Positions 45,133 through 54,610 are shown, counted from the stretch's first letter. The stretch is DNA of 64,000 nt from Pseudoalteromonas phenolica (GCF_001444405.1 NZ_CP013187.1:3224001-3288000); one strand, 5' to 3'. Numbers and translations: made by a program. Notes: a model not told the origin generated them from the letters alone.

Positions 45133-46323
45133 ATGAAAAAACGTATTGCTTTAGCACTTTTAGCAAGTGCAACGTCTGCTGCTGTCTCAGCTGCTGATAC
45201 TCGATCTCAAGGTATGGGTGATGTCGGTGTCGCTTCTGCAGATTACCTATCTTCAGTATTAATTAATCCAGCATTGATTAACCGACACTCAGATGACACT
45301 GACGACTTTGGTTTAATTCTGCCTTCTGCCAACGTATTTGTTCGTGACGAACAAGAGCTACGTGACCACATTGATACTTTCCAAGATAGCTTTGATGAGC
45401 TATCAGACTTATTAGAACTGGCTGAATCAGGTGGTAATGTAACTGCAGAGCAATTAGACAAAGCGCGTAAACAGTTATCTTCTGATTTAGCCATGCTAAA
45501 TGGCGGTATTAATATCGAAGCAAACTTAGCTTTGGCTTTGGCATCACCAAGCCGTATTGGTGGTTTTGCGCTTTATGCAAATACAGACGTTGATGCAAAT
45601 GCAAATCTATTTATTTCTGATGATGATGTGAATGTGATTGCAAATGCACAGACACCAGAAGAGCTGGAAGAGCTAACTTCGAGTTTACAAGTTGTCGGTG
45701 CTGCAGTTAGCGAAATTGGTTTTGTTTATGCGAATCAGTTTACAGTATCAAATAAACAAGTGTACTGGAGTGTTACGCCAAAGTTCCAGCAAGTTGACTC
45801 GTTTAACTATGTATCGACCATTAATGACTTTGACGAAGATGATTTTGATGCAAGCGATTACACGAAAACAGAAAATAACTTCAACTTTGATATTGGTTTA
45901 GCGACAGAACTAACAGAAAGAGTCACTGTTGGTTTAGTAGCTAAAAACCTGATTGAAAACGATTATGATTCTGTAGCTGGTCAGGGACTCACTCCTTCGT
46001 ACAAAGTCGGCCCTGAATATATTGCAGGTATCTCTTACAACGGTGACGTAGTAACACTTGCAGCAGATATTGACTTAACAGCACCTCAGCATTCTAATTT
46101 AGTTAAAGAAAGTCAGTATGCGCGCCTTGGCCTTGAATTAAATGCATTTGATTGGGTGCAAATTCGAGCTGGTTACCGTCATGACTTCAATGGTGATAAA
46201 GAAGACAGCTATAGCCTTGGCTTTGGATTAAGCCCATTTGGTGTTGTACGCCTAGATCTCATGGCGCAAACATCTGGTGATAATCAGTTAGGTGCAGGTT
46301 TACAGCTTAGCTTCACCATGTAA
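45133..46323 (+). CDS. TraF/FadL-like outer-membrane protein
   Basis: 396 residues with a signal peptide (MKKRIALALLASATSAAVSA). The mature start DTRSQGMGDVGVASADYLSSVLINPAL is the mark of the family annotated as conjugal-transfer TraF (PF13729-like) and of FadL-type barrels. The C-terminal half runs through strands such as VTVGLVAKNLIEND and FDWVQIRAGYRHDF and ends LSFTM. No conjugation genes are nearby, so a general outer-membrane channel is more likely than a role in transfer. It is Asp-rich, common in marine bacteria. Confidence 0.8.
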   Translation: MKKRIALALLASATSAAVSAADTRSQGMGDVGVASADYLSSVLINPALINRHSDDTDDFGLILPSANVFVRDEQELRDHIDTFQDSFDELSDLLELAESGGNVTAEQLDKARKQLSSDLAMLNGGINIEANLALALASPSRIGGFALYANTDVDANANLFISDDDVNVIANAQTPEELEELTSSLQVVGAAVSEIGFVYANQFTVSNKQVYWSVTPKFQQVDSFNYVSTINDFDEDDFDASDYTKTENNFNFDIGLATELTERVTVGLVAKNLIENDYDSVAGQGLTPSYKVGPEYIAGISYNGDVVTLAADIDLTAPQHSNLVKESQYARLGLELNAFDWVQIRAGYRHDFNGDKEDSYSLGFGLSPFGVVRLDLMAQTSGDNQLGAGLQLSFTM

Positions 46324-46334
46324 TCATCTTTACT

Positions 46335-46364
46335 TGATAAGCTCGGTAAAGATCGAGCTTATCA
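46335..46364 (+). terminator. Hairpin after the TraF-like gene
   Basis: 11-bp inverted repeat (tgataagctcg / cgagcttatca) with an 8-nt loop, 12 bases past the stop. The T run after it is poor, so termination would be inefficient. Confidence 0.6.
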
Positions 46365-46473
46365 TTACATATTTAAAACCCTCTCATATCACGCTTCATT
46401 TTCTGTCTTGCTAGGCTTACATCTTTAATTCAAACCTTTGATATTACAGACTTGACTAATGTCGTACTTTTAA

Positions 46474-46497
46474 GCAATCTGATTGTAGTTAGATTGC
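46474..46497. promoter_or_regulatory. Inverted repeat upstream of the FapA-like gene
   Basis: GCAATCT, 10-bp spacer, AGATTGC: a 7-bp dyad about 50 bases before the start. A TTGACT at 46452-46457 lies just upstream and could be a -35 box. It may be an operator; no regulator is known. Confidence 0.35.
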
Positions 46498-46547
46498 ATC
46501 TCTAACCAAACTAAAGTATTAGAATCACGCTTTACAAGGTGGGTAAC

Positions 46548-48152
46548 GTGTTTAAACTTGCACATAATGGCAAAATTTTGATGGATATCGCTCAGGCCGC
46601 ACCTCCAAGTGAAGGCTTCATTCTCGATGCTTTAAAACAGTCCCCATTTTCACAATGTCAAATTGATCACGAAAGCATAAAAGCGTATTTCAAAGGTGAC
46701 CAAACAGAAAGAATATTAGCAGTCGCTATTAAGCATGACGCTACATTTAAAGTCGATATTTGTGAAGACAAAATGCAAGCGATTGGGTCTATTACGGTTG
46801 CCTATGGTGGTAAAGCCATTTCGCTCGAGGAGGCTAAAAAAGCACTCATTGGTGCAGGAATTACCCGTGGATTCAAGAATGCCTACCTAGAAAATCTACT
46901 TAAAAAGCAACACCTAGCTCAGCCCGGAGACGAAATCTCAGAATTACTTGCGCAAGGTCGGTTACCAACTAATGGCGAGCCGGCCACCTTAAAGCTTCAT
47001 GTGTGCACTTTAAAGCAGCGTTTAAAACAACCAAAACTTCGTGAAGATGGCAGCGTTGATATGCGTGACTTTGGCGCTTTAGCAAGTGTTGAGAAAGGTA
47101 CTTTACTTGCTAGCCAAGTTCCCGCAACTAATGGTACAGATGGGTATAATGTTTTAGGAGAAACCTTGCCCGCAAAACCAGGCGAAACATTTCAACTTAC
47201 CGCAGGCGATGGTACAGAAATATCTTCTTCTAACCCGCTTGACCTCATTGCAGCTATATCGGGATGCCCTAGTGAAATAAATAATGGCCTAAGAGTCGAT
47301 GATATATTTGTTATTGACGAAGTTAGCGTAAAAACAGGCCATATTAAATTTGATGGCAGCGTGGTTGTTAGCAAGAACGTAGCACCCGGTATGAAGATCA
47401 TTGCCAAAGGTGATGTGACTATTTTAGGCAGTGTCGAATCGGCTGAAATTCAAACCAAAGGTAATATTGAAGTTAAACAAGCTGTCATTGGCCACTTAGA
47501 TCATCAACATAATGATGAATACCTTACCTGCAAATTAATCGCTGGTGGTGATATTGAAATTTCACATGGGCAATATGCTTACTTGGAAGCGAATAACATT
47601 CAAGTGTTTAAACAAAGTAATCACTGTGAATTAAAAGCATTTGATACCATTGTTATTGGTGATGGAGACAAGCCGATTGGTAAATTAATCGGTGGTGAGA
47701 TCTCTGATGCCCAAAAAGTCATAGCAGGAGAGATAGGTACATCATCCGGTACTAAAATGCATATATTTTTGGCTCGTAGTGGTATGACCTTAACCAAGAC
47801 TACAGATGAATGTATCAAAGAGTTAGCAACTGTAGATGAGCAATTAAGTTCGCTCCAACAGGCTGTAGAAAAAGCAGATAAATTCAAAGATGCTGAAAAG
47901 AAAAAAATTATCATGCAAAAAATACTGGCAACACAACAACATTATTGCCAGCAAGCTGAACAATTAGAAAAGAAGTTAAGTGATTTAGATCACCATTTGC
48001 ACGATTTGCTCGATAATACACAATTAGTGGTCAACAAAACGCTCAATAGTGATGTTGAGATCCATATTTTTGATCGTGTTTATAAAACGCAAAGGCAATA
48101 TCCCCCATGTACAGCCAAGCTCGTCGACAATGAAGTAAAGATTGAGTTTTAA
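46548..48152 (+). CDS. FapA (DUF342) family protein
   Basis: 534 residues. The central part (about 165-400) carries DUF342/FapA features: GTLLASQVPATNGTDGYNVLGETLPAKPG, then a repetitive beta-helix with GNIEVKQAVIGH, GGDIEISHG and IVIGDGDKPIGKLIGGEIS. A coiled coil (about 410-480) follows. FapA proteins have been linked to PTS signalling and polar flagellar assembly in Vibrio; a similar role here is inferred. Start is GTG at 46548 (AAGGTGG 5 nt upstream); an earlier in-frame GTG at 46539 is less well placed. Confidence 0.85.
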   Translation: MFKLAHNGKILMDIAQAAPPSEGFILDALKQSPFSQCQIDHESIKAYFKGDQTERILAVAIKHDATFKVDICEDKMQAIGSITVAYGGKAISLEEAKKALIGAGITRGFKNAYLENLLKKQHLAQPGDEISELLAQGRLPTNGEPATLKLHVCTLKQRLKQPKLREDGSVDMRDFGALASVEKGTLLASQVPATNGTDGYNVLGETLPAKPGETFQLTAGDGTEISSSNPLDLIAAISGCPSEINNGLRVDDIFVIDEVSVKTGHIKFDGSVVVSKNVAPGMKIIAKGDVTILGSVESAEIQTKGNIEVKQAVIGHLDHQHNDEYLTCKLIAGGDIEISHGQYAYLEANNIQVFKQSNHCELKAFDTIVIGDGDKPIGKLIGGEISDAQKVIAGEIGTSSGTKMHIFLARSGMTLTKTTDECIKELATVDEQLSSLQQAVEKADKFKDAEKKKIIMQKILATQQHYCQQAEQLEKKLSDLDHHLHDLLDNTQLVVNKTLNSDVEIHIFDRVYKTQRQYPPCTAKLVDNEVKIEF

Positions 48153-48254
48153 GGGCCAAGCTTGCTGTTCGGCGGCTGTGCATTAGCTTAATTATATAGA
48201 CCCTGAAACAAGTTTAGGGTGACGATTCAAGCCTCTGATTCACAATTAAAACCT

Positions 48255-48309
48255 GTAAGCGCCGACTTTATGTCGCGCACAAAAAAGCGCAGGGTAAACC
48301 TGCGCCTAC
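48255..48309. repeat. Single GTAAGCG/GTAGGCG-type REP pair (BIME)
   Basis: Second copy of the 55-bp element at 39532-39586. Ends GTAAGCG / CGCCTAC; hairpins GCGC.GAC / GTC.GCGC and GCGCAGG / CCTGCGC. Changes relative to the other copy keep both stems paired. It lies between the convergent FapA-like and asnA genes. Confidence 0.75.
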
Positions 48310-48390
48310 AAATCATCATGTCAACTCGCTAACCTTACCCTAAGAACTCGCTAGCTAAACAAAACCGACGTAAAATAGGTGCCACCGAGC

Positions 48391-49386
48391 TTACAACACT
48401 CCTTCTACTTGCTGCTTTAACTCATCGCCCCACACGCCCACTTGCACCTGTGCAATATGCTGTTTTTGTAGCATCAGCATCACTAAGCGTGACTGCCCAA
48501 TACCACCGCCTATGGTTTGCGGCATCTCTCCAGCCACCAGCTGCTGGTGCCAATCTTGCTCTAAACGCGCATCATCTGAAGTGATGGCTAACTGACGCTT
48601 TAACGACTCAGGGCAAACACGAATACCCATAGACGAAATTTCAAATGCATCTTCAAGTACTGGGTTCCAAACCAGGATATCGCCGTTTAAGCCCTGATAT
48701 TTATCACATGTTGCTGTAGACCAGTCATCATAGTCAGGTGCGCGCACATCATGAATTTCTCCGTCGCCTAATGCACCGCCAATGCCAATTAAGAATACCG
48801 CACCATATTCTTGAGCAATGGCTTTTTCGCGTTGCTTAGCAGTAAAGTCAGGATACATTTGGCGTAATTCTTCACTGTGCACAAAAGTAATTTTTTCTGG
48901 TAAAAATGGCGTTAAACCAAACTCGCTCGCCACCATTTTCTCAGTTGCTTTAATGGCTGAAAATAATGTTTCAACAGTAGATTTAAGCTTTGTCAGAGAG
49001 CGCTCACTGTCAGCGCAGATGATTTTTTCCCAATCCCACTGATCAACAAAGACAGAGTGAATCGGCGATAATTTATCCTCATCAGGACGCAGCGCTTTCA
49101 TGTGTGTATATAACCCCTCACCAACAGCAAAGCCATGATCGCCTAAAGTTTTACGCTTCCATTTTGCCAGTGAGTGCACGACTTCAAAACTCGCTTCAGG
49201 TAATGTTTTTACTTTCACCGAAACCGCTTTTTCAGTACCGCTCAAGTTATCTTGAATGCCGTCGCCTACTTTAGCCAAAATAGGCGCTTGAACTTCTAAC
49301 AAGCCAAGCTGGCTTTCTAGTTGATCCGAGAAAAAACGTTTCACGGCACTGATCTGTTTTTGTGTTTCTAGATAACTTGTTTTCAT
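48391..49386 (-). CDS. asnA: Aspartate-ammonia ligase AsnA
   Basis: Makes asparagine from aspartate, ammonia and ATP. 331 residues from MKTSYLETQKQISAVKRFFS, matching E. coli AsnA (330). Family blocks include LGLLEVQAPILAKVGDGIQDNLSG split across its start, VVHSLAKWKRKTLGDHGF, RAPDYDDWST and GGGIGQSRLVMLML. The frame is open to 49419, but AGGA lies 7 nt before the chosen ATG at 49386. It is divergent from asnC, its expected regulator. Confidence 0.97.
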   Translation of the reverse strand: MKTSYLETQKQISAVKRFFSDQLESQLGLLEVQAPILAKVGDGIQDNLSGTEKAVSVKVKTLPEASFEVVHSLAKWKRKTLGDHGFAVGEGLYTHMKALRPDEDKLSPIHSVFVDQWDWEKIICADSERSLTKLKSTVETLFSAIKATEKMVASEFGLTPFLPEKITFVHSEELRQMYPDFTAKQREKAIAQEYGAVFLIGIGGALGDGEIHDVRAPDYDDWSTATCDKYQGLNGDILVWNPVLEDAFEISSMGIRVCPESLKRQLAITSDDARLEQDWHQQLVAGEMPQTIGGGIGQSRLVMLMLQKQHIAQVQVGVWGDELKQQVEGVL

Positions 49387-49577
49387 ATTTGGTTCCTCAT
49401 TCCCAATATTCGATGACACGGAGTCTGCAACCCAGCTCGCTCTGTGCTGTTAAATCCATCGTCAACAAATTCGAACATAAAAACAAGATCCAATAACAAA
49501 AATACCTTTACGCTATATTTTTCATTAAAAATTTCAGGTAAATTTTAACGATTCTTAAATTATGAGCCTTTAAAAGC
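49387..49577. promoter_or_regulatory. asnA-asnC divergent control region
   Basis: A 191-bp AT-rich gap between divergent asnA and asnC. By analogy with E. coli it should hold both promoters and AsnC sites; I cannot place a specific operator by eye. Confidence 0.5.
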
Positions 49578-50036
49578 ATGGAAAATTATCAGATCGATAA
49601 TCTCGATAAATCGATTTTGCACGCATTAATGGATAATGCGCGTACACCTTATGCCGAATTAGCAAAACGATTTGCTGTGAGTTCGGGAACTATTCACGTC
49701 CGAGTTGAGAAGATGAAGCAAGCTGGGATCATCCTTGGTACGCAAGTCACCATAGATCCAAAGCAACTGGGTTATGACGTTTGCTGTTTTATTGGCGTTA
49801 ACCTAAAACATGCGGGTGACTACCCGAGCACCATTGAGCAGCTAAGAGGCTTTAACGAAGTAGTAGAAGCGTATTACACCACAGGCAACTACAGTATTTT
49901 TATTAAAGTCATGGCACGTTCAATCGATCACCTACAAGATGTACTGATCAATAAAATACAAACCATAGAAGCCATTCAATCAACAGAAACACTGATTTCA
50001 TTGCAAAACCCAATTTGCCGTGAAGTAATGCCCTAA
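49578..50036 (+). CDS. asnC: AsnC, Lrp-family transcription regulator
   Basis: 152 residues. N-terminal helix-turn-helix: LDKSILHALMDNARTPYAELAKRF then AVSSGTIHVRVEKMKQAGII; C-terminal RAM ligand domain from YDVCCFIGVNLKHAGDYPS. AsnC activates asnA in E. coli and is relieved by asparagine; the divergent asnA gene here supports the same role. Confidence 0.95.
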   Translation: MENYQIDNLDKSILHALMDNARTPYAELAKRFAVSSGTIHVRVEKMKQAGIILGTQVTIDPKQLGYDVCCFIGVNLKHAGDYPSTIEQLRGFNEVVEAYYTTGNYSIFIKVMARSIDHLQDVLINKIQTIEAIQSTETLISLQNPICREVMP

Positions 50037-50087
50037 GCGCGATAAACGCGTATAATCGGTGCAATTTTAAGAATTAGAGTAGTAACC

Positions 50088-50783
50088 GTGGACAATAAAC
50101 GTTTTCATCGCGTAAAGCAGGTTTTAGACAGACGCCAAACCGACCTAACGGTATGTTTAGATGAAGTGCATAAACATCATAATTTATCTGCCATTGTGCG
50201 CACAGCTGACGCTGTAGGCTGCCACCATGTACATGCAGTATGGCCACAAGATCAGCGTCGTTTAACCAACAACACCTCTGGCGGCAGTAAAAACTGGGTT
50301 GAGACACATATGCATGATGATATCGATCAGGCGGTTGCTGCAATCCGTGAACAAAACCCTGGCATTCAACTGTTAGCAACCAACCTCAGTGATGAAGCCG
50401 TTGATTTCCGCGAAATTGATTATACCAAGCCGACGGCTGTGATCGTGGGTCAAGAACGTTTAGGCATCTCAGACAAAGCACTTGCCCACGCCGACAAGCA
50501 CATTGTTATTCCAATGGCTGGTATGGTGCAATCACTCAATGTATCTGTGGCTGCAGCACTGATTTTATATGAAGCACAAAGACAGCGTGAAGAAGCAGGC
50601 CTTTACGATCGCAACGATATGTTAGATGCTGAGGTTAAACACAAACTCTTGTTTGAAGGCTGCCATCCGATTATTGCGAATCGTTGTGTGGAGAAAGGCT
50701 TACCTTACCCTGCACTCGATGATGAAGGTGAAATTGTCGCAGATGAAGCGTTTTGGAACACGCTTAAGTTCAAGCAAAAGTAG
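50088..50783 (+). CDS. trmH: tRNA (guanosine18-2'-O)-methyltransferase TrmH
   Basis: 231-residue SPOUT methyltransferase forming Gm18. QTDLTVCLDEVHKHHNLSAIVRTADAVG holds the catalytic Arg, and the knot region shows VGQERLGIS and IPMAGMVQSLNVSVAAALILYE. The start is GTG at 50088. recG follows after 26 nt, as in the E. coli trmH-recG pair. Confidence 0.97.
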   Translation: MDNKRFHRVKQVLDRRQTDLTVCLDEVHKHHNLSAIVRTADAVGCHHVHAVWPQDQRRLTNNTSGGSKNWVETHMHDDIDQAVAAIREQNPGIQLLATNLSDEAVDFREIDYTKPTAVIVGQERLGISDKALAHADKHIVIPMAGMVQSLNVSVAAALILYEAQRQREEAGLYDRNDMLDAEVKHKLLFEGCHPIIANRCVEKGLPYPALDDEGEIVADEAFWNTLKFKQK

Positions 50784-50809
50784 TCATATAAAAATCATTA
50801 AGGAATAGT

Positions 50810-52897
50810 ATGTCGAGTCCTAATTTAGCCAACTACCCGATCACTGAGCTCAAAGGTGTTGGGCCTAAAGTTGCCGAACGTTTAGCTAAATTAGGCATTG
50901 CTTCTGTGCAAGACATGCTGTTTCACTTACCGCTTCGCTACGAAGACCGCGCACGCACTTATACGATTAATGAGTTAATGCCGCATACTCATGTCAGTAT
51001 TGAAGCTGAAATTGAGCACAGTGATATTACCTTCGGTAAACGTCGCATGTTGGTTTGCCACGTAAATGATGGAACGGGTAGGCTTACGCTGCGCTTCTTT
51101 AATTTTAATGCTGCACAAAAGAATGCCATGTCACCCGGCAAGATCATCCGTTGTTTCGGTGAAGTAAGGCGAGGACGTGCTGGGCTTGAAATGGCACATC
51201 CAGAATACAATATTCGCAGTTGCCCAACAGAGCCGCAAGATCCGAACCTCGCAACCCTAACCGCGGTTTACCCTACAACCGAAGGCCTAAAGCAGTTGAG
51301 TATTCGGAGTATTGCCAATAAAGCACTCGACTTACTAGATAAATACGACTTAGAAGAATATTTACCGCAGCAATATCGCCCTAATCAACTGAGTTTAAAA
51401 GACGCTGTATTACAACTTCATCGACCACCTCAAGATACCGATTTGAGCTTACTCGAATTAGGTGAGCATCCCGCACAGCAACGTTTGGCGTTTGAAGAAC
51501 TGTTAGCGCAAAACCTCAGTTTATTGCAGCTGCGCCAGAAAGGTCAGGCGGTGCAAGCAGTGTCTTTACCACCGACAAATAAACTCGAACCTGAATTTTT
51601 AGCTCAGCTACCGTTTAGTCCAACCAATGCACAAAGTCGCGTCGTGGCAGAAATTAAACAAGACTTGCAACAGCCCTACCCCATGATGCGTTTAGTCCAA
51701 GGTGATGTAGGCTCTGGTAAAACCCTAGTTGCCGCACTCAGCGCTTTGACTGCAATTGCCAAGGGCTATCAGGTTGCATTAATGGCCCCAACTGAGATTT
51801 TATCTGAACAGCATGGCATTAGTTTTAAAAATTGGTTCAGTAGCTTAGGTATAGAGACCGCTTGGTTAGGTGGCAAGACCAAAGGCAAAGAGCGCACACA
51901 AGTACTCGAAAGCATTGCTTATGGCAAAGCCCAGATGGTGATCGGCACCCACGCGCTTTTCCAAGAGCAAGTCGAATTTCATAATCTTGCATTGATTATC
52001 ATAGATGAGCAGCATCGTTTTGGTGTACATCAACGTTTAGCGCTCAGAGAAAAGGGCAAATTTAATAACTGCTACCCGCACCAATTAGTCATGACAGCCA
52101 CGCCTATCCCGCGAACATTAGCCATGACTGCCTATGCCGATTTAGAAACGTCGGTCATTGACGAACTCCCTCCGGGGCGCACGCCAATCACCACAGTTGC
52201 GGTGCCAGATACGCGTCGAGAACAAGTCATACAAAGGGTGAAGAGTGCCTGTATAGAAGATCAGCGGCAAGTCTATTGGGTGTGTACGCTTATCGATGAA
52301 TCTGAAGTTTTACAATGCCAAGCCGCAGAAGACACTGCTGCGCAACTAAAAGAATTACTGCCAGAATTAAAAATAGCCCTAGTACATGGCCGAATGAAAC
52401 CACAAGAAAAGCAAGAGATCATGGCGGCTTTTAAAGCTGGTGAATACCATGTGTTAGTTGCGACAACGGTGATTGAAGTTGGGGTCGACGTCCCCAATGC
52501 CAGTTTAATCATTATCGAAAACCCTGAACGCTTAGGACTGGCCCAACTCCACCAGCTAAGGGGCCGTGTTGGCCGTGGTGCAATCGCATCGCATTGCTTA
52601 CTTCTTTATCATGCGCCACTGTCTGTAACGGCACAAAAGCGTCTAGGCGTTCTGAGAGACAGCAATGATGGTTTTGTGATTGCAGAGCGGGATTTAGAAA
52701 TTCGCGGCCCAGGTGAGGTGCTTGGCACTAAACAAACCGGCTTAGCCGAGTTTAAAGTGGCAGACCTAACTCGTGATAAGCACTTATTACCTCAAGTTCG
52801 CGCACTGGCTTTTACCTTGATGCAGCAACAGCCTGAGACGGTGAAGCCGCTGGTTGCCCGCTGGTTAGGTGGTAAATCAGAGTTAGCGATGGCCTGA
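50810..52897 (+). CDS. recG: ATP-dependent DNA helicase RecG
   Basis: 695-residue helicase that regresses stalled forks and branch-migrates Holliday junctions. N-terminal wedge (about 1-160, KGVGPKVAERLAKLGI start), then helicase motifs: Walker A GDVGSGKT, DEQHRFG box, TATPIPRT, and C-terminal GVDVPNASLIIIENPERLGLAQLHQLRGRVGRG split as motifs V and VI. Length is like E. coli RecG (693). No terminator hairpin follows at once; the REP array begins within about 12 bases. Confidence 0.98.
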   Translation: MSSPNLANYPITELKGVGPKVAERLAKLGIASVQDMLFHLPLRYEDRARTYTINELMPHTHVSIEAEIEHSDITFGKRRMLVCHVNDGTGRLTLRFFNFNAAQKNAMSPGKIIRCFGEVRRGRAGLEMAHPEYNIRSCPTEPQDPNLATLTAVYPTTEGLKQLSIRSIANKALDLLDKYDLEEYLPQQYRPNQLSLKDAVLQLHRPPQDTDLSLLELGEHPAQQRLAFEELLAQNLSLLQLRQKGQAVQAVSLPPTNKLEPEFLAQLPFSPTNAQSRVVAEIKQDLQQPYPMMRLVQGDVGSGKTLVAALSALTAIAKGYQVALMAPTEILSEQHGISFKNWFSSLGIETAWLGGKTKGKERTQVLESIAYGKAQMVIGTHALFQEQVEFHNLALIIIDEQHRFGVHQRLALREKGKFNNCYPHQLVMTATPIPRTLAMTAYADLETSVIDELPPGRTPITTVAVPDTRREQVIQRVKSACIEDQRQVYWVCTLIDESEVLQCQAAEDTAAQLKELLPELKIALVHGRMKPQEKQEIMAAFKAGEYHVLVATTVIEVGVDVPNASLIIIENPERLGLAQLHQLRGRVGRGAIASHCLLLYHAPLSVTAQKRLGVLRDSNDGFVIAERDLEIRGPGEVLGTKQTGLAEFKVADLTRDKHLLPQVRALAFTLMQQQPETVKPLVARWLGGKSELAMA

Positions 52898-52908
52898 TTG
52901 CTAAATAA

Positions 52909-53722
52909 ATTGTCGCCATAATTAACGACCTACACCAAAGACCCCCTTTTCACCTGTAGGTCACGGCTTTGGTCCGACAATCTTTAAATCATGTCGCCAT
53001 GAATGGCGACCTACACCAAAGAACCCCTTTTCACCTGTAGGTCGCGGCTTTAGCCCGACAACTATTAAATCATGCCGCCATGAATGGCAACCTTCACCAT
53101 AAAGCTCCTTTTCACCTATAGGTCGCGGCTTTAGCCCGACAACCTTTAAAACATGTCGCCATAAATGACGACCTACACCAAAGAGCCGCTTTTCACCTGT
53201 AGGTCGTGGCTTCAGCCCGACAACCTTTGCATCATGTCGCCATAAATGACGACCTACACCAAAGAGATCCTCTCATCTGTAGGTCACGGCTTTAGCCCGA
53301 CAACCTTTGCATCATGTCGCCATAAATGACGACCTACACCAAAGAGATCCTCTCATCTGTAGGTCACGGCTTCAGCCCGACAATCTTTAAAACATATCGC
53401 CATAAATGACCACCTACACCAAAGAGCCGCTTTTCACCTGTAGGTCGTGGCTTCAGCCCGACAATCATTAAAACATGTCACCATAAATCACCACCTACAC
53501 CAAAGAGCCGCTTTTCATTTGTAGGTCGCGGCTTCAGCCCGACGGTCTTTAAAACATGTCACCATAAATGACGACCTACATCAAAGAGTCCCCTTTAACC
53601 TGTAGGTCGTGGCTTCAGCCCGACAACCTTTAAAACATGTCGCCATAGATGACGACCTACACCAAAAAGATTTCTTTTCACCTGTAGGTCACGGCTTTGC
53701 TCCGACAATCTCTAAAACATGT
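52909..53722. repeat. Tandem array of about ten 81-bp palindromic REP/BIME units
   Basis: GTAGGTC (once ATAGGTC) recurs on the plus strand at 52956, 53037, 53118, 53199, 53279, 53359, 53440, 53521, 53602 and 53684, spacing 80-82 bp. Between them the same heptamer recurs in inverse orientation (GACCTAC at 52927, 53008, 53170, 53250, 53330, 53573, 53655; diverged at 53089, 53411, 53492). Each head is followed by a short imperfect hairpin (TCGCGGCT-TT-AGCCCGA plus; TCGTCAT-TT-ATGGCGA minus). Two neighbouring units are nearly identical, showing recent duplication. The array fills the 846-base recG to recombinase gap and codes for nothing. Confidence 0.92.
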
Positions 53723-53743
53723 AAACTAACTAATAAACAGGTA

Positions 53744-54418
53744 TCAATGCCTTTCTAAAAAGCGCTGCCAATGCACAGACGAATTGATCACCCTTACTGG
53801 GGCAATGATCTTTTTTAATAACTGTGGAGAGGGTTCTTTTAATAGGTCATTATCTTTTAAGCCTAATAAATAATGAAATGCAGGTTTGTTTAAGTGTTGA
53901 ATGGCTGAAATTCGAATTTGCTGCTCGAAGTTCAAACGCAAGCTACTCACAGACGTTTTATGTCCTTGTTGGTCGATACTTGGAATATCGCACTTTTGTA
54001 AATACCCTAAACGCTTGCCTTCACCAGAAAACCAAATGCGCACTTTTTCGCTGTAACGACCTGTTTTAGCTGGTAGATCAAACAGCAAACGCTGTTCGTT
54101 TTGGCTTTTCACAAATTCTAGGTAAGGTTCTAATCCTGCCTGCCATAGTGCTGTATGAATAGGCACCACTCTGGATTGAATTTTCTGGTGTGTCGCAAAT
54201 TTAAAGCAATGCACGCCCTCAATTTTTACCACATCATCAAGGGTCAAATTGCCAATTTCATCACTATAAGCACCGGTATAATAAGCAATCAAAGGCAACC
54301 AGAAGTGCCAGTGCTTTGGCTGTTCACGCTTTTGCTTTTCATCACCGTAAATATACCCATGGAACAAAGTATGTAATTCCATAGCTGAAAATGCGCGACG
54401 ACCAAGGTGTACTTTCAT
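53744..54418 (-). CDS. Degenerate tyrosine recombinase (integrase-like) protein
   Basis: 224 residues resembling only the catalytic domain of phage-type integrases. WLPLIAYYTGAYSDEIGNLTLDDV corresponds to the block that normally reads TGxRxxEI, but the catalytic Arg is Tyr or Ser here. HQKIQSRVVPIH keeps the beta-hairpin Lys. HKTSVSSLRLNF keeps one Arg, but the HxxR His is displaced. A Tyr in LNKPAFHYLLGL could be the nucleophile or a remnant. There is no N-terminal SAM-like domain. It may be a recombinase remnant or a repurposed DNA-binding protein. It ends 22 bases from the REP array. Confidence 0.75.
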   Translation of the reverse strand: MKVHLGRRAFSAMELHTLFHGYIYGDEKQKREQPKHWHFWLPLIAYYTGAYSDEIGNLTLDDVVKIEGVHCFKFATHQKIQSRVVPIHTALWQAGLEPYLEFVKSQNEQRLLFDLPAKTGRYSEKVRIWFSGEGKRLGYLQKCDIPSIDQQGHKTSVSSLRLNFEQQIRISAIQHLNKPAFHYLLGLKDNDLLKEPSPQLLKKIIAPVRVINSSVHWQRFLERH

Positions 54419-54610
54419 AGATTTACGGTAACCTTATTTATAAATAAGAAACACGATAAGTTTAAAGGGATTATAAAAAAGATAAACCACCAATTTTAAA
54501 TTTCTTTAATCTGAGTAGATGTTTACCTATGCACTTTTCTTTACGTTGCTTAGCTATGGCATATTCACCAGCAACCTCTAGTAAGAATAATCAACGAGTT
54601 ATAAAAACAA

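Noticed and set aside
45133..46323. Conjugation system (TraF)
   Set aside because: The family name is historical; there are no other tra, mob or type IV secretion genes in the window, and the protein looks like an outer-membrane barrel.
52909..53722. CRISPR array
   Set aside because: The repeating unit is the whole 81 bp, with no alternation of short constant repeats and unique spacers, and no cas genes are nearby.
53744..54418. Prophage or genomic island boundary
   Set aside because: No phage genes, tRNA or att repeats flank the integrase-like gene, and conserved core genes lie on both sides.
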